From: an uncultured Thalassotalea sp.
GTDB taxonomy: Bacteria > Pseudomonadota > Gammaproteobacteria > Enterobacterales > Alteromonadaceae
Direction of reading: 5' to 3'
NCBI GenBank assembly: GCA_947492575.1
Contig: CANLNK010000006.1
Location: 178,393-242,392 of the forward strand
DNA: 64,000 nt
This document shows, piece after piece, positions 34,416 through 46,102 of this stretch (position 1 is the first letter of the stretch; each line of letters begins with the position of its first letter). The notes beneath the pieces were generated by a model. That model saw only the letters and a program-made list of their open reading frames with translations. It did no database searches and was not told where the DNA came from. Made by a program: the position numbers and the translations under genes.

Positions 34416-34515
34416 TACCGTTGATTGGGTCTTTTATGTGATTGAACCAGTTTCATCATACATCTTAACCCATTACTTAATAAGTATTTTTTAGAAAAGC
34501 TAGAATTCCACAAAT

Positions 34516-34552
34516 AAAAAAGCGAGTCAGGGTTACCCTCGATTCGCTTTTT
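34516..34552 (-). terminator. Terminator of katG
   Basis: Near-symmetrical stem with AAAAAGCGA and TCGCTTTTT outer arms and AGGG/CCCT inner arms, giving a T-run on either strand. It lies about 25 bases beyond the katG stop. Confidence 0.7.
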
Positions 34553-34575
34553 CGTCTGCAGTTACTTATTTGTCG

Positions 34576-36732
<2,157 letters not shown>

Positions 36733-36889
36733 CTAATTTTTTTATCCAAGCCATTGAATTTTATTACTGTTTTAAACAACAGTTTTGAGATAACGCTTTG
36801 AATAAAAGTAGAAGAGACTTTGAGATAAAGAAAGTAAAGACAGTAAAGATAATAAAGAGAGCAAATAGAGATAGTACGCTTGTTAAAAA

Positions 36890-37867
36890 TTATCGCTTTG
36901 AACTCGATACCTGATTACGTGCCCATCGGCCTTTTAGCAATAACAAACCCGATTTTCTAGGTAGCGAGTTAGGCAATACCTGAAGCACAATGCAGCCAAC
37001 AATGAGCATCATTCCCACCCAACCAATTGCTAAAAATCGCTCGCCGACGATCGCTGTAGCAAGCAATGTCGCAACGACTGGTTCTAACAGCGTAATCAAA
37101 GTGGCTTTGCTGGCATCTAAATGTCGTAAGCCAAAGCCAAACAACAAATACCCTACAAACATTGGAATAACAGCCATGTAGAGTGCCACACTGATATTCG
37201 TTGTTCCTGTAAGCAGGTTTTCGCCAGTAATGAACAGACTTGATAGCAGCAAAATAGCCGCCAAACCAAACATGCTGGCAACCGAAGATTGAGAGCTAAT
37301 TTCTTTTCGGATTAGCTGTTTCGCTGCCCACGAATAAACCGCGTAACTAAGCGCTGCAATAAGGCCAAGCAGCACACCAAGAAACAGCTCACCTTCACCC
37401 TTGGCAAATTCACCAGCACTAACCGTCACTCGCTTGCCCTTCATTAATAGCACAACGCCCAATGCGCCGAGTATGAAACTTAACACCCAACGTAAAGAGA
37501 TAAGCTGACGATTAATGAAGCGCTCCATTACTTTGGTGAAAATTGGCGCCATCGCAATCGAAACAACCGTTCCAATTGCCACGCCAGCAAGCTGCATTGA
37601 TAAATAGAATGTCAGTGGATAAACGGCAATGGATAACGCACCTAATAGCAAAAGCGGCTTATTCGCTTTCAGTTGAGTAAGTTCGTGCATTATTGAACGT
37701 CGAGCAACAATACAAAGTAAAATACCACCAATACCTGTGGCAAAGGCCCCTGTCGCCAGAGGGCTAACACCTTGTGTAAAACTTGCTGCGGTACCTGTGG
37801 TACCCCAAATAATACTGGCAATAACAATTGCCCAAAACCCAGCGGTTTCTTGATTGCTCTTGATCAT
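36890..37867 (-). CDS. EamA-family (DMT) transporter
   Basis: Ten-helix drug/metabolite transporter of 325 residues with two EamA repeats (VIASIIWGTTGTAASF at the start of the first, LLGLIAALSYAVYSWAAKQL at the start of the second). These proteins export amino acids, nucleotides or other metabolites. It stands 160 bases downstream of an AraC-family gene on the same strand, a frequent regulator-transporter pair. The substrate is not predictable. Confidence 0.9.
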   Translation of the reverse strand: MIKSNQETAGFWAIVIASIIWGTTGTAASFTQGVSPLATGAFATGIGGILLCIVARRSIMHELTQLKANKPLLLLGALSIAVYPLTFYLSMQLAGVAIGTVVSIAMAPIFTKVMERFINRQLISLRWVLSFILGALGVVLLMKGKRVTVSAGEFAKGEGELFLGVLLGLIAALSYAVYSWAAKQLIRKEISSQSSVASMFGLAAILLLSSLFITGENLLTGTTNISVALYMAVIPMFVGYLLFGFGLRHLDASKATLITLLEPVVATLLATAIVGERFLAIGWVGMMLIVGCIVLQVLPNSLPRKSGLLLLKGRWARNQVSSSKR

Positions 37868-38027
37868 AAATTACTAAATAAATATAGCGTTTCGTGATAA
37901 ATAGCATGCCATAAGAAAACACAATAAACTTTGCAGAAAGGACGCCACCACAAGCTAGCAAGACGCATATTTCTTGGCGCATGTTAGTGAGTAAAGGACC
38001 ATTCTGTTCAAAAAAACTAGTTGATGT

Positions 38028-38735
38028 TTAGCTTGGGCAAGACTCGCTTGGCGGCATCCCATAAACAACGCTATAACGACGACAAAATGCAGAATAATCT
38101 TGATAGCCGACGAGTGCAGCAACATGTTGCCTTGGTGTATCGGTATGCATTATCAAAGCATGTGCTTTTTCCATTCGCACTTGGATAATGTATTGAGCAG
38201 GCGTTAAACCAATATTACTTTTAAACACCTTCTTAAACTGAGTAGCACTCAAACAAGCTATCGACGCTAACTTCTCTATCGTTAGCGGCTCTGCAATGTG
38301 CTGCTCAATAAAAGCCACCACCTGTTTTATGCGCTTGTCTATTGGCCTAGCGAACGTTTGCTGTTCCAGTAGCGCGTAGAACATAATAAACAAGTGCCCT
38401 TCTAACTCACTATTAACTTGTTGTTCTAGTTGAACTTCGACAAAACTTAGATACTGTTTTAGCGGACGGCTGATGGGAAAATTCAGCAAAGCAGAGCGCA
38501 TGAAGTGTTCAGGCAAGGTATCAATATCTGCAACGATAAAACGTGCTTGCGCATCAGCCGTGAATGAGTGGTCACATCCTGCTTTGATAATAATACACTC
38601 TCCAGAAGCAACACTACCATTAAAGCTATCGACTTTGAGGTTGATCGTGCCAAGTATCGGCAAAACTAATTGGTGATAGTCATGACGATGAGTAACTTGT
38701 TGGCGGCTGTAGGAACGGATCGACAGTGTATTCAT
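38028..38735 (-). CDS. AraC-family regulator with cupin domain
   Basis: A 235-residue regulator: N-terminal AraC-type cupin (THRHDYHQLVLPILGTINLKVD) and two helix-turn-helix motifs (IEKLASIACLSATQFKKVFKSNIG and VAALVGYQDYSAFCRRYSVVYG). It most likely controls the EamA transporter gene encoded downstream. The protein is short for an AraC member because the ligand domain is minimal. Confidence 0.87.
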   Translation of the reverse strand: MNTLSIRSYSRQQVTHRHDYHQLVLPILGTINLKVDSFNGSVASGECIIIKAGCDHSFTADAQARFIVADIDTLPEHFMRSALLNFPISRPLKQYLSFVEVQLEQQVNSELEGHLFIMFYALLEQQTFARPIDKRIKQVVAFIEQHIAEPLTIEKLASIACLSATQFKKVFKSNIGLTPAQYIIQVRMEKAHALIMHTDTPRQHVAALVGYQDYSAFCRRYSVVYGMPPSESCPS

Positions 38736-39065
38736 CTTATTTGGTCACGGTTAAAAAGCGTAAAATCGATATAATTTGTCATTAAGACTAACAGTCATTT
38801 TAGTAAATTCGAAGTTAATCACGGTATAGTAGAGTAAATTTTATTTTGCAGATAAGTCACTTCTCTATCATTATATTTATTCCGTCGATTCAAGAAACAA
38901 CATAAATACTGGCAGACATAAAATATAACGGATTCATCTCATGGTTAAGCCCAAGAAAGTGCAGAAGAAAACACATAAGAAAATGCAGATAACAAAAATG
39001 CCCGTTACAATATGCCTATCAACAATAATTAACTGTGTTGAATAACACCCCAAGAGAGCAAACCA
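38736..39065. other. Intergenic region
   Basis: About 330 AT-rich bases between the AraC gene and gloA. A 34-codon lysine-rich open frame starts at 38941 but has no ribosome-binding site and is not called. Nothing else is recognisable. Confidence 0.5.
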
Positions 39066-39482
39066 ATGAAACTATTGCATACCATGATTCGTGTGCTTGA
39101 TTTAGACGCATCACTTAACTTTTACTGTAACTTATTAGGCTTTAAAGAAGTTCGTCGCAAAGAAGTACCAGAGGGCAAATTCACCTTAGTATTCTTGGCA
39201 GCCGACGAAGGCGAGCACGAAATTGAGCTAACCTACAACTGGGGAGAAACAGAGCCTTACAGCGATGGCAGAAACTTTGGTCACATCGCAATTCGCGTAG
39301 ATGATATCTACCAAACGTGCCAACACTTAATGGACAACGGCGTAACCATTAACCGACCGCCACGCGATGGTCACATGGCGTTTGTACGCTCACCAGATGG
39401 TGTTTCTGTCGAAATTCTTCAAGAAGGCTACCTAGAGCCTCAAGAGCCTTGGGCGAGTATGGAAAATACCGGTTCTTGGTAA
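39066..39482 (+). CDS. gloA: Lactoylglutathione lyase (glyoxalase I)
   Basis: A 138-residue VOC enzyme that matches typical bacterial Glo[42 protein letters not shown] and SVEILQ supply the metal ligands H5, E, H and E. It converts the glutathione adduct of methylglyoxal. It is closer to the E. coli type than the divergent copy at 6032. GAGAGC precedes the ATG. A terminator follows. Confidence 0.93.
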   Translation: MKLLHTMIRVLDLDASLNFYCNLLGFKEVRRKEVPEGKFTLVFLAADEGEHEIELTYNWGETEPYSDGRNFGHIAIRVDDIYQTCQHLMDNGVTINRPPRDGHMAFVRSPDGVSVEILQEGYLEPQEPWASMENTGSW

Positions 39483-39525
39483 TATGGTTTAGCTCACTAT
39501 AGCGTTTAGAGCTTGGAATCCCTAA

Positions 39526-39556
39526 AAAGGCACTACTTCAGATGTAGTGCCTTTCT
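39526..39556. terminator. Bidirectional terminator
   Basis: AAAGGCACTAC and GTAGTGCCTTT form an 11-bp stem with a 7-base loop. A and T runs on the two sides allow it to stop gloA and the convergent GGDEF/EAL gene. Confidence 0.8.
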
Positions 39557-39571
39557 CATTTAGTATCCAGC

Positions 39572-41380
39572 TTAGATACAAGAGCTTCTCTTGTTAAAAG
39601 CATCAGATAAACCTACCACTTCATTGTCATTTTTTAACAAGCACACACGATTTGGCTCAGCTTCTTTTGCCATTTTCTTCGCTCGCGTTGCCAACACTGA
39701 CACATCATGCACAGAGTTTACTGACTCTAAGTCTGGATAAATCACGCCGCAAGATATCGACAACAATGGAATGAGCTTAAAGTTACCTTCCCTGTCCTTA
39801 GCAAAGTAGCCTTTTTGCGCCAAGTGCTCGGGTTCAAAGTAATGCTGAATACGTTGTTTAAAAACATCAATCGCCTGTTGGCACAAACTCTCACCATCGG
39901 CACTCTTAAACAGTACGACAAAGTCATCGCCACCCACATGGCCAACAAACTGATTCACGCAACATTCCCGAATGGCGTCTGCAACAAGTTTAATCACTTG
40001 ATCACCCGCGGCGTAACCATATACATCGTTAAACGGCTTGAAGTTATCTAAATCAAAATAAGCGAGGTGGAAGGCTTGTTTTTGCTTAATCAGCTGTCCG
40101 ATTTTTTGCTCAATCACCACATTGCCCGGCAACATAGTGAGCGGATTCGCTTGTTGAGCATGCATGATTTTCTCTTCGGTCATCATCTTCAAAATTGAAC
40201 GCACATTCGCCAGCCCAATGTAACGACTTTGCGATGTGACAATAAATTCTGGATGTTGATCGAATTCAGTATTGTCGGTGATAAGCTTACTGACTTCATC
40301 AATGTCAGACGCGATATCAACCGCTAAACTCACTGGTTTCATCACCTTAACAACAGGCTGCTTGTCATACAGCGCGTGACCATAATCCGTTGAAAGTAAG
40401 TCGTTAAGCTCATCTCTATATACCATACCAATAGGCAATTCATTTTCATCGATAACCGCTAGCGTTTTGATACGGCTATCGCTTTTAAATAACGTATAAA
40501 CAGACTTACACGATTCATCGCCAGAAATAGGTGAAACGTCCAATAGCAATTTAGTTAGCTCAAATTGCTCAATAGGAAGGTTTGCGGAGCGTTTAATCGC
40601 CTGCTCAGCAAGCAGTTTAGGTAAGCTCATATTCGGCGCGGTTTCTGGTCTGCCAAGTAAATAGCCTTGTGCGTACTTCATGCCCAGCTTTCGCAGCGTT
40701 AAGTACTCTTCTTCGTTTTCGATGCCTTCAGCAATTATCGCAACACCCGTTGCTTTGCCGAGCTCAAAAATCGTGCGAATGAGCTCACGCTTAACGATAT
40801 TGTTGGCGCAATCACTGATAAAGTAACGGTCAATTTTAACAATATCAGGACGCACTTCAGACCATTGCTTAAGGCCTGAATGCCCCGTGCCCAAATCATC
40901 TATCGCTATTTTGAAACCTAAGTCGCGATAGCGTTTAAGGCCGTCTTTCAATAACGTTTCATTACGCGCTTCGTAACGCTCGGTGATCTCAATAACGATG
41001 CGCTCTGGGGCTAAACCGTATTCCAGCAAAATGTCGGGTACTCGGCTTGCCTTGTGTTTATTCTGTTCAATCGCCAAAGGACTCGCATTAAGGAACAATA
41101 GCCCTTCTAGTTTCAGCTCGACAAATCGTTTGATGGCGATTCGACGACAACACAGCTCAAGCTCAGCGAGTAAGCCGTATGCCAGGGCTGTATCAAAGAA
41201 CTCTATTGGCGAGCAATTAAACATAGTGACAGGCGCCCGCATAAGCGCCTCATAACCAATCGGCTTTGAAAGGTGAACGTCAAAAATAGGTTGGAAACTA
41301 CATTGAAAATTCTGATGGTCGATTAACTGCTCAAGCGTTGCTTTACTGATCTTGCCGTTACTGACTGAACTACTATGCAT
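39572..41380 (-). CDS. c-di-GMP protein: EAL, CBS pair, GGDEF
   Basis: A cytoplasmic 602-residue protein in the order EAL (residues ~15-255), two CBS domains (~270-400) and GGDEF (~410-580). In the EAL part, YEALMR, NASP, EITER, AIDDLGTG and KIDR are all present, so phosphodiesterase activity is plausible. The GGDEF signature reads GGDDF, so cyclase activity may be weak or replaced by nucleotide sensing. CBS pairs usually bind adenosyl ligands and may link energy state to c-di-GMP. GGGG precedes the ATG. It stands before another GGDEF/EAL gene on the same strand with a 130-base gap. Confidence 0.9.
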   Translation of the reverse strand: MHSSSVSNGKISKATLEQLIDHQNFQCSFQPIFDVHLSKPIGYEALMRAPVTMFNCSPIEFFDTALAYGLLAELELCCRRIAIKRFVELKLEGLLFLNASPLAIEQNKHKASRVPDILLEYGLAPERIVIEITERYEARNETLLKDGLKRYRDLGFKIAIDDLGTGHSGLKQWSEVRPDIVKIDRYFISDCANNIVKRELIRTIFELGKATGVAIIAEGIENEEEYLTLRKLGMKYAQGYLLGRPETAPNMSLPKLLAEQAIKRSANLPIEQFELTKLLLDVSPISGDESCKSVYTLFKSDSRIKTLAVIDENELPIGMVYRDELNDLLSTDYGHALYDKQPVVKVMKPVSLAVDIASDIDEVSKLITDNTEFDQHPEFIVTSQSRYIGLANVRSILKMMTEEKIMHAQQANPLTMLPGNVVIEQKIGQLIKQKQAFHLAYFDLDNFKPFNDVYGYAAGDQVIKLVADAIRECCVNQFVGHVGGDDFVVLFKSADGESLCQQAIDVFKQRIQHYFEPEHLAQKGYFAKDREGNFKLIPLLSISCGVIYPDLESVNSVHDVSVLATRAKKMAKEAEPNRVCLLKNDNEVVGLSDAFNKRSSCI

Positions 41381-41512
41381 CTACCCCGTTACCTCATCGA
41401 CTACAAGTGCACTACATTCGTTACATTACGCGATAAACATGAACAAATTATGACGATTATTTAATCACTTACGTCAATCAGGTTTTTCTCTATGTGTATC
41501 AAAACCAATAGC

Positions 41513-44404
41513 TTAGGCAGCGTTTTGCGCAAACATATTTGTCAACAAAGGCTTAGGCTCATCTATGAAGTAACCTTGCACATAGTTAACGCCAATTTGT
41601 TCAAGCACTAACTCCGTCGCTTCATCAGAGACAAACTCAGCAATCGTTTCTTTCCCCAATGACTTTGCAATATCATCAATCGACTGAACGATGGCGCGGT
41701 CAGTCGCTTCTCGACAAAGGTTTTTCACGAAACTACCATCAATTTTAATGAAATCTACAGGCAGGTTTTTTAGGTAGGCAAATGAGCACATACCTGCGCC
41801 GAAATCATCTAGCGCAAATCGGCAGCCAAGCTGTCGTAAGCGGTCAATAAACATTGATGCTGTATTTAACTTACTCACTGCTTCTGTTTCAGTGACTTCA
41901 AAACAAATTTTCGAAGGTGCTATTTGGCAGCAATTGAGCAACTCGACGATTTCCTCTGCAAAGCTCATATCGGTAATGCTTGCGCCAGAAAGATTGATTG
42001 CACACTTCTCGATGTTCTCAACAAGATCAGGATGTTTCTCAAGATGAGCAAATGTATTCTTAACCACCCAACGGTCGATTTTACCCATCAAATTAAAACG
42101 CTCTGCTGCGGGAATAAACAGGTTTGGCGTAATAAGCTTGTCGCCATCAACCATACGTAGAAGCACTTCGAAGCTACTTTTGCTGCTTTGCTCGCGCCCT
42201 AGTGGCTTGATGGTTTGACTGAATAAGGTGAACTTGTCGTTATCCAATGCATCTTGAATACGCGTTGCCCAGTTCATGCGTGATTTGTAGTAATTAAGAT
42301 CTTCATCATCATCACTGTAGACATGAATTTTATTGCGACCATTATCTTTAGCCACATAACAAGCAACATCAGCCGCTTTCATAATTTCTTCGGTAGAAAG
42401 CAGCGGCGATACTGGCGCCATACCTATACTCGCGCCTACTTTGAAGATGTTGTCGCCCCAAACAAAGCGGAAATCGTTTATCAAGGTAAGTAGTTTTGCC
42501 GCTTCACTTTTTGCGTCTACGGTGTTCATATCAACGAAGATAACGCCAAATTCGTCGCCGCCCAAACGTGCAACAATATGCTCTTCACCTATAAAGCTCG
42601 CCATTAAAGCGCCAAGTTGTCGTAATAGCTCGTCACCCGCTAGGTGGCCACAACTATCGTTAACCAATTTGAACTGATCTAAGTCGACATAGCAGAGGTT
42701 GGCAGATACCGACTCTGTGCGCACGCGCGCTAATATATCGCTGAGCTGAGAATCAAATGAATAGCGATTACAAAGACCCGTAAGCGCATCGTGATTCGCT
42801 TGAAATAATACTTCTTCTGCCAATGACTTTTCTTTCGTGATATCGCGGGCAATACCTTCCACTGCGATTAATTCGCCGTCCTTAATAATCGGCGAGTCAT
42901 GATGCTCAATCACTTTACGCTGACCAAATTGGTTCACGTATTCAAGCTGATAGTTCACCGAACATTGCGATTGAATGAGTTTTTGCAACTGTTCCTCGCG
43001 CAGTTTATTGGTGTCTCCCAGCTCTTGCATGTAGCTATTAGCCTCAACAATACTTTCCGGTGTTAACCCTAAAATCGCTTCTACTGAAGAGCTTACATAA
43101 TTAAACGAACCATCATGGGCAAGGCTGTAAAGAAAATGTCCTGAAAGGCTATCTACCAGTCTACGATACTTCTCTTCTCTGTCTTGTAATTGTTGTTCAG
43201 CAAGTTTTCGCTCAGTCACATTTCTAAGCGTTACCGCGATGTTGCTGCCTGCTTTCACCAGCTGGATTTTGATATGCTTAACAGGTGCGTGGACTTCGGC
43301 CAATTGGTAGTAGTGATTGAAGCTTTTACCACGCAACACATCTTTAGGCGCTTTCATGAGATACTGATAACCACTAAGTCCCAGCGTCTCAATAAATTGC
43401 TGGTAGTTTAGTTTCGTCGCGCCTTTACGTTCATCTAAGAATGGCAACATTTCTCGCGCACTGTTGTTAGCGCTAGATAACACTAATTGGTTATCCGCCT
43501 GACTGAATATCAACATACCATCGAGTGAACTATCAAACGCCGCGCTAAATCGCTGTTGAGTAATGGAAGCCTTTAGCGATTTTCGGATTGTGCTGCTAAC
43601 TAGCCATGCAATAAGTGCAATCACTAAGAAAGCCAGAGACTTTAGCTGTAACTGATTAAACTGTGGAGTCGGAGCGCCTACAGTAATATCAAACGCAATA
43701 TCCCCTAATGACACTTGTTGCTGGCTGAGCACGGTATTGTCGCGCTGACCTATCTCTACAATAGATTGCTCGTTAACTACAGCGGAAATGTAGAGGTGTT
43801 CACCTTGATATGAACCCAGCATAAAATTAAAGGTTTCATTAACATCTAGCACACAGATGATCCACCCGTTTAAGGCACCATTGGCAGATCTAGGAGTTAC
43901 CATAGCAATGCCTCTGCGGCCTTCTTCTAAGGAAATAATCGCAGACTTAGCAGTAGTAATCGTATGTAAAGGCAGTAATTTTGTCACATCAATTGAATGG
44001 CCAACCGCAGAAGCTTGTACTGACAATACCTGCCATTGCTGGCCGACTGTGCCATTTGCTGCAGTCAATAAATCACCATTAGGGTTATCTTCTACGTACC
44101 AGAAACCATAGATTCCCGGCAATATCTGCATTATATCGAGGCTTTGTTGAGTATACCATTGCTGAATATTTGGGTGAGCATCAGGCCAGTTCTGAGCAAG
44201 TAAATCGACTGCCCTTTCACGGCTTTCGGTAAACAAAGCCAAGCGTGATGCGACTTGTTCGAAGATAAGGTCAACTTTCGTGTTGTCTTTTAAATTGCTG
44301 CGCTCATAAGTGATATCGATGTAATGGTTGGCTAGTGAAAATAATAAAAAGCCAAAGAACAAACACAAAAAGTTCGCACTTTTAGAAGAGTAAAGATGTT
44401 TCAT
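41513..44404 (-). CDS. Membrane PAS-GGDEF-EAL sensor protein
   Basis: A ~963-residue inner-membrane protein. TM1 is close to the N-terminus (FLCLFFGFLLFSLANHYI) and TM2 near residue 255 (SLAFLVIALIAWLVSS), enclosing a periplasmic sensor domain of about 220 residues. Two PAS domains follow (the second with NYVSSSVEAILGL), then GGDEF with intact ARLGGDEFGV and EAL with EVL in place of EAL but complete E-, DDFGAG and KIDG motifs. It could both make and break c-di-GMP. The ATG at 44404 is preferred to a TTG 48 bases upstream; neither has a good ribosome-binding site. Confidence 0.9.
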   Translation of the reverse strand: MKHLYSSKSANFLCLFFGFLLFSLANHYIDITYERSNLKDNTKVDLIFEQVASRLALFTESRERAVDLLAQNWPDAHPNIQQWYTQQSLDIMQILPGIYGFWYVEDNPNGDLLTAANGTVGQQWQVLSVQASAVGHSIDVTKLLPLHTITTAKSAIISLEEGRRGIAMVTPRSANGALNGWIICVLDVNETFNFMLGSYQGEHLYISAVVNEQSIVEIGQRDNTVLSQQQVSLGDIAFDITVGAPTPQFNQLQLKSLAFLVIALIAWLVSSTIRKSLKASITQQRFSAAFDSSLDGMLIFSQADNQLVLSSANNSAREMLPFLDERKGATKLNYQQFIETLGLSGYQYLMKAPKDVLRGKSFNHYYQLAEVHAPVKHIKIQLVKAGSNIAVTLRNVTERKLAEQQLQDREEKYRRLVDSLSGHFLYSLAHDGSFNYVSSSVEAILGLTPESIVEANSYMQELGDTNKLREEQLQKLIQSQCSVNYQLEYVNQFGQRKVIEHHDSPIIKDGELIAVEGIARDITKEKSLAEEVLFQANHDALTGLCNRYSFDSQLSDILARVRTESVSANLCYVDLDQFKLVNDSCGHLAGDELLRQLGALMASFIGEEHIVARLGGDEFGVIFVDMNTVDAKSEAAKLLTLINDFRFVWGDNIFKVGASIGMAPVSPLLSTEEIMKAADVACYVAKDNGRNKIHVYSDDDEDLNYYKSRMNWATRIQDALDNDKFTLFSQTIKPLGREQSSKSSFEVLLRMVDGDKLITPNLFIPAAERFNLMGKIDRWVVKNTFAHLEKHPDLVENIEKCAINLSGASITDMSFAEEIVELLNCCQIAPSKICFEVTETEAVSKLNTASMFIDRLRQLGCRFALDDFGAGMCSFAYLKNLPVDFIKIDGSFVKNLCREATDRAIVQSIDDIAKSLGKETIAEFVSDEATELVLEQIGVNYVQGYFIDEPKPLLTNMFAQNAA

Positions 44405-44616
44405 ACAGCAACATTGACAACAATCAGTTAAGTTCGCGATTGTATGATTCAATTATTACTGTTATATGAAATATTTTTGCTTAAAAGCAGAGTTGAAGAA
44501 TAGAATTCTATTTATCTAACAAATGGTTAACAACTCCAGCTTTAGATACTTTGAAGGGCTTACCGCAATTGAGTAAGCCCCAAAAACTCTCCGAATGCAG
44601 AGTATTACATTGGGCT

Positions 44617-45744
44617 TTATCTAGCTTGCTTTATCGCTTCCGCTAAACCAGTAAGACACAATGCCACATTCTCTTTTCTTGCTGCAAAGCCCATTAAGCC
44701 AATGCGCCAAGCGTTGCCAGCAAATTGCCCTAAACCTGCACCTATTTCGAGATTGAATTCATTCAATAAATAGCTACGCACAGCGGCATCATCAATACCG
44801 TCTGGAATCTTAACGGTGTTTAGTTGCGGTAAGCGCTCTGCTTCAGGCACGATAAATTCAATATCAAGGTCGTTTAGACCTCTTGCCAACAAACCATGCA
44901 TGTCTTTGTGGCGCTGCCAGCTGTTTTCAATGCCTTCTTCTTTAAGCATCACTAACGATTCGTGTAACGCATATAAAGAGTTAACTGGCGCAGTATGGTG
45001 GTAAGCACGCTTGCCTTCGCCCGACCAATAGCCCATGACCAACGACTGATCGAGGAACCAGCTTTGTACAGGCACATTACGCGCTTTAAGCTTATCAATC
45101 GCACGTTCGCTGAAGCTAATTGGCGAAATACCCGGTACACAAGACAAACACTTCTGGCTACCTGAATAAATGGCGTCAATGCCCCATTCATCCACTTTTA
45201 ATTCAGTACCACCTAGTGACGTTACTGCATCAACGATCGTTAAACAGTCGTGCTGACGGGCAATTTCACATAATGTCTTGGCATCTGAACAAGCACCTGT
45301 AGAAGTTTCTGCATGCACAAAAGCTACAACAGTTGCATCAGGGTTCTGTTTTAACGCATCTTCCAATTGCTGAGGATCTACCGCTCTACCCCATGGCGAG
45401 TCTACAACCACTAGTTGTGCGCCAATGCGTTCTACGTTTTCAATCATACGCGCGCCAAACACACCATTTCGACACACAACCACTTTGTCCTGTGGTGTAA
45501 CTAAATTGACAAAACACGCTTCCATACCTGCAGAACCCGGCGCAGACAAGGCAATGGTATATGGGGTTGTTGTTTGAAATGCATATTGAAGTAGCGATTT
45601 AACTTCATCCATCATACCGACAAATAAAGGATCAAGGTGACCAATTGTAGGTCTTGCTAAGGCAGAGAGAACACGAGCACTGACATCAGATGGACCTGGG
45701 CCCATAAGTGTACGCTGCGGCGGAATAAAAGAAGTAATAGTCAT
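44617..45744 (-). CDS. Alanine/serine-glyoxylate aminotransferase family enzyme
   Basis: A class V PLP-dependent aminotransferase of 375 residues. The opening LMGPGPSDVSARVLSALARPTIGHLDPLF and the lysine motif SGSQKCLS (Schiff-base K) are those of AGXT/SPT-like enzymes; VHAETSTG and IVDAVTSLGG bind the cofactor. It likely transaminates glyoxylate from alanine or serine. A phosphonate-related or alanine:pyruvate role is an alternative. The short hairpin at 44556-44580 behind it has no T-tract. Confidence 0.9.
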   Translation of the reverse strand: MTITSFIPPQRTLMGPGPSDVSARVLSALARPTIGHLDPLFVGMMDEVKSLLQYAFQTTTPYTIALSAPGSAGMEACFVNLVTPQDKVVVCRNGVFGARMIENVERIGAQLVVVDSPWGRAVDPQQLEDALKQNPDATVVAFVHAETSTGACSDAKTLCEIARQHDCLTIVDAVTSLGGTELKVDEWGIDAIYSGSQKCLSCVPGISPISFSERAIDKLKARNVPVQSWFLDQSLVMGYWSGEGKRAYHHTAPVNSLYALHESLVMLKEEGIENSWQRHKDMHGLLARGLNDLDIEFIVPEAERLPQLNTVKIPDGIDDAAVRSYLLNEFNLEIGAGLGQFAGNAWRIGLMGFAARKENVALCLTGLAEAIKQAR

Positions 45745-46102
45745 AATTTTGCTCTCTTTGAAGTCTTTATCAATTGCTCAACACTTATCTAGGTTACACA
45801 CAACATTGGAACCACTGCGCTAGCTTAGCAGCGTTGGGATAAATGTGAGTTTTTTGCACATTTCCTTGCACTCTAACACGTTGCACTATATCAACGAAAT
45901 TAATCAAAGCAATACAAGACATTCACAAAACATATAAAAGTTAAACAACTTATGGTGCTTGTGCTGAACATTTAAACTGGCACAATGTAATCAAGAATGT
46001 AATCAAGGTGGTCTTCGCTTAATAGCGTGTCCTGTTGAAAGACACATAGACCTCAAACGATCTAATTAGAATAATAAAAACTCTATCAAGGAACTGGTAA
46101 TA
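45745..46102. other. Intergenic region with a 12-bp tandem repeat
   Basis: About 360 bases between divergent genes. AATGTAATCAAG occurs twice in direct succession at 45984-46007. AAGGAA lies before the M28 peptidase ATG. No coding frame or terminator was recognised. Confidence 0.5.

Noticed and set aside
38941..39045. 34-codon lysine-rich frame
   Set aside because: No Shine-Dalgarno and no resemblance to any known small protein.
44556..44580. GGGCTTAC/GTAAGCCC hairpin between the membrane GGDEF/EAL gene and the aminotransferase gene
   Set aside because: A good stem but no T-tract on either strand; not called as terminator.
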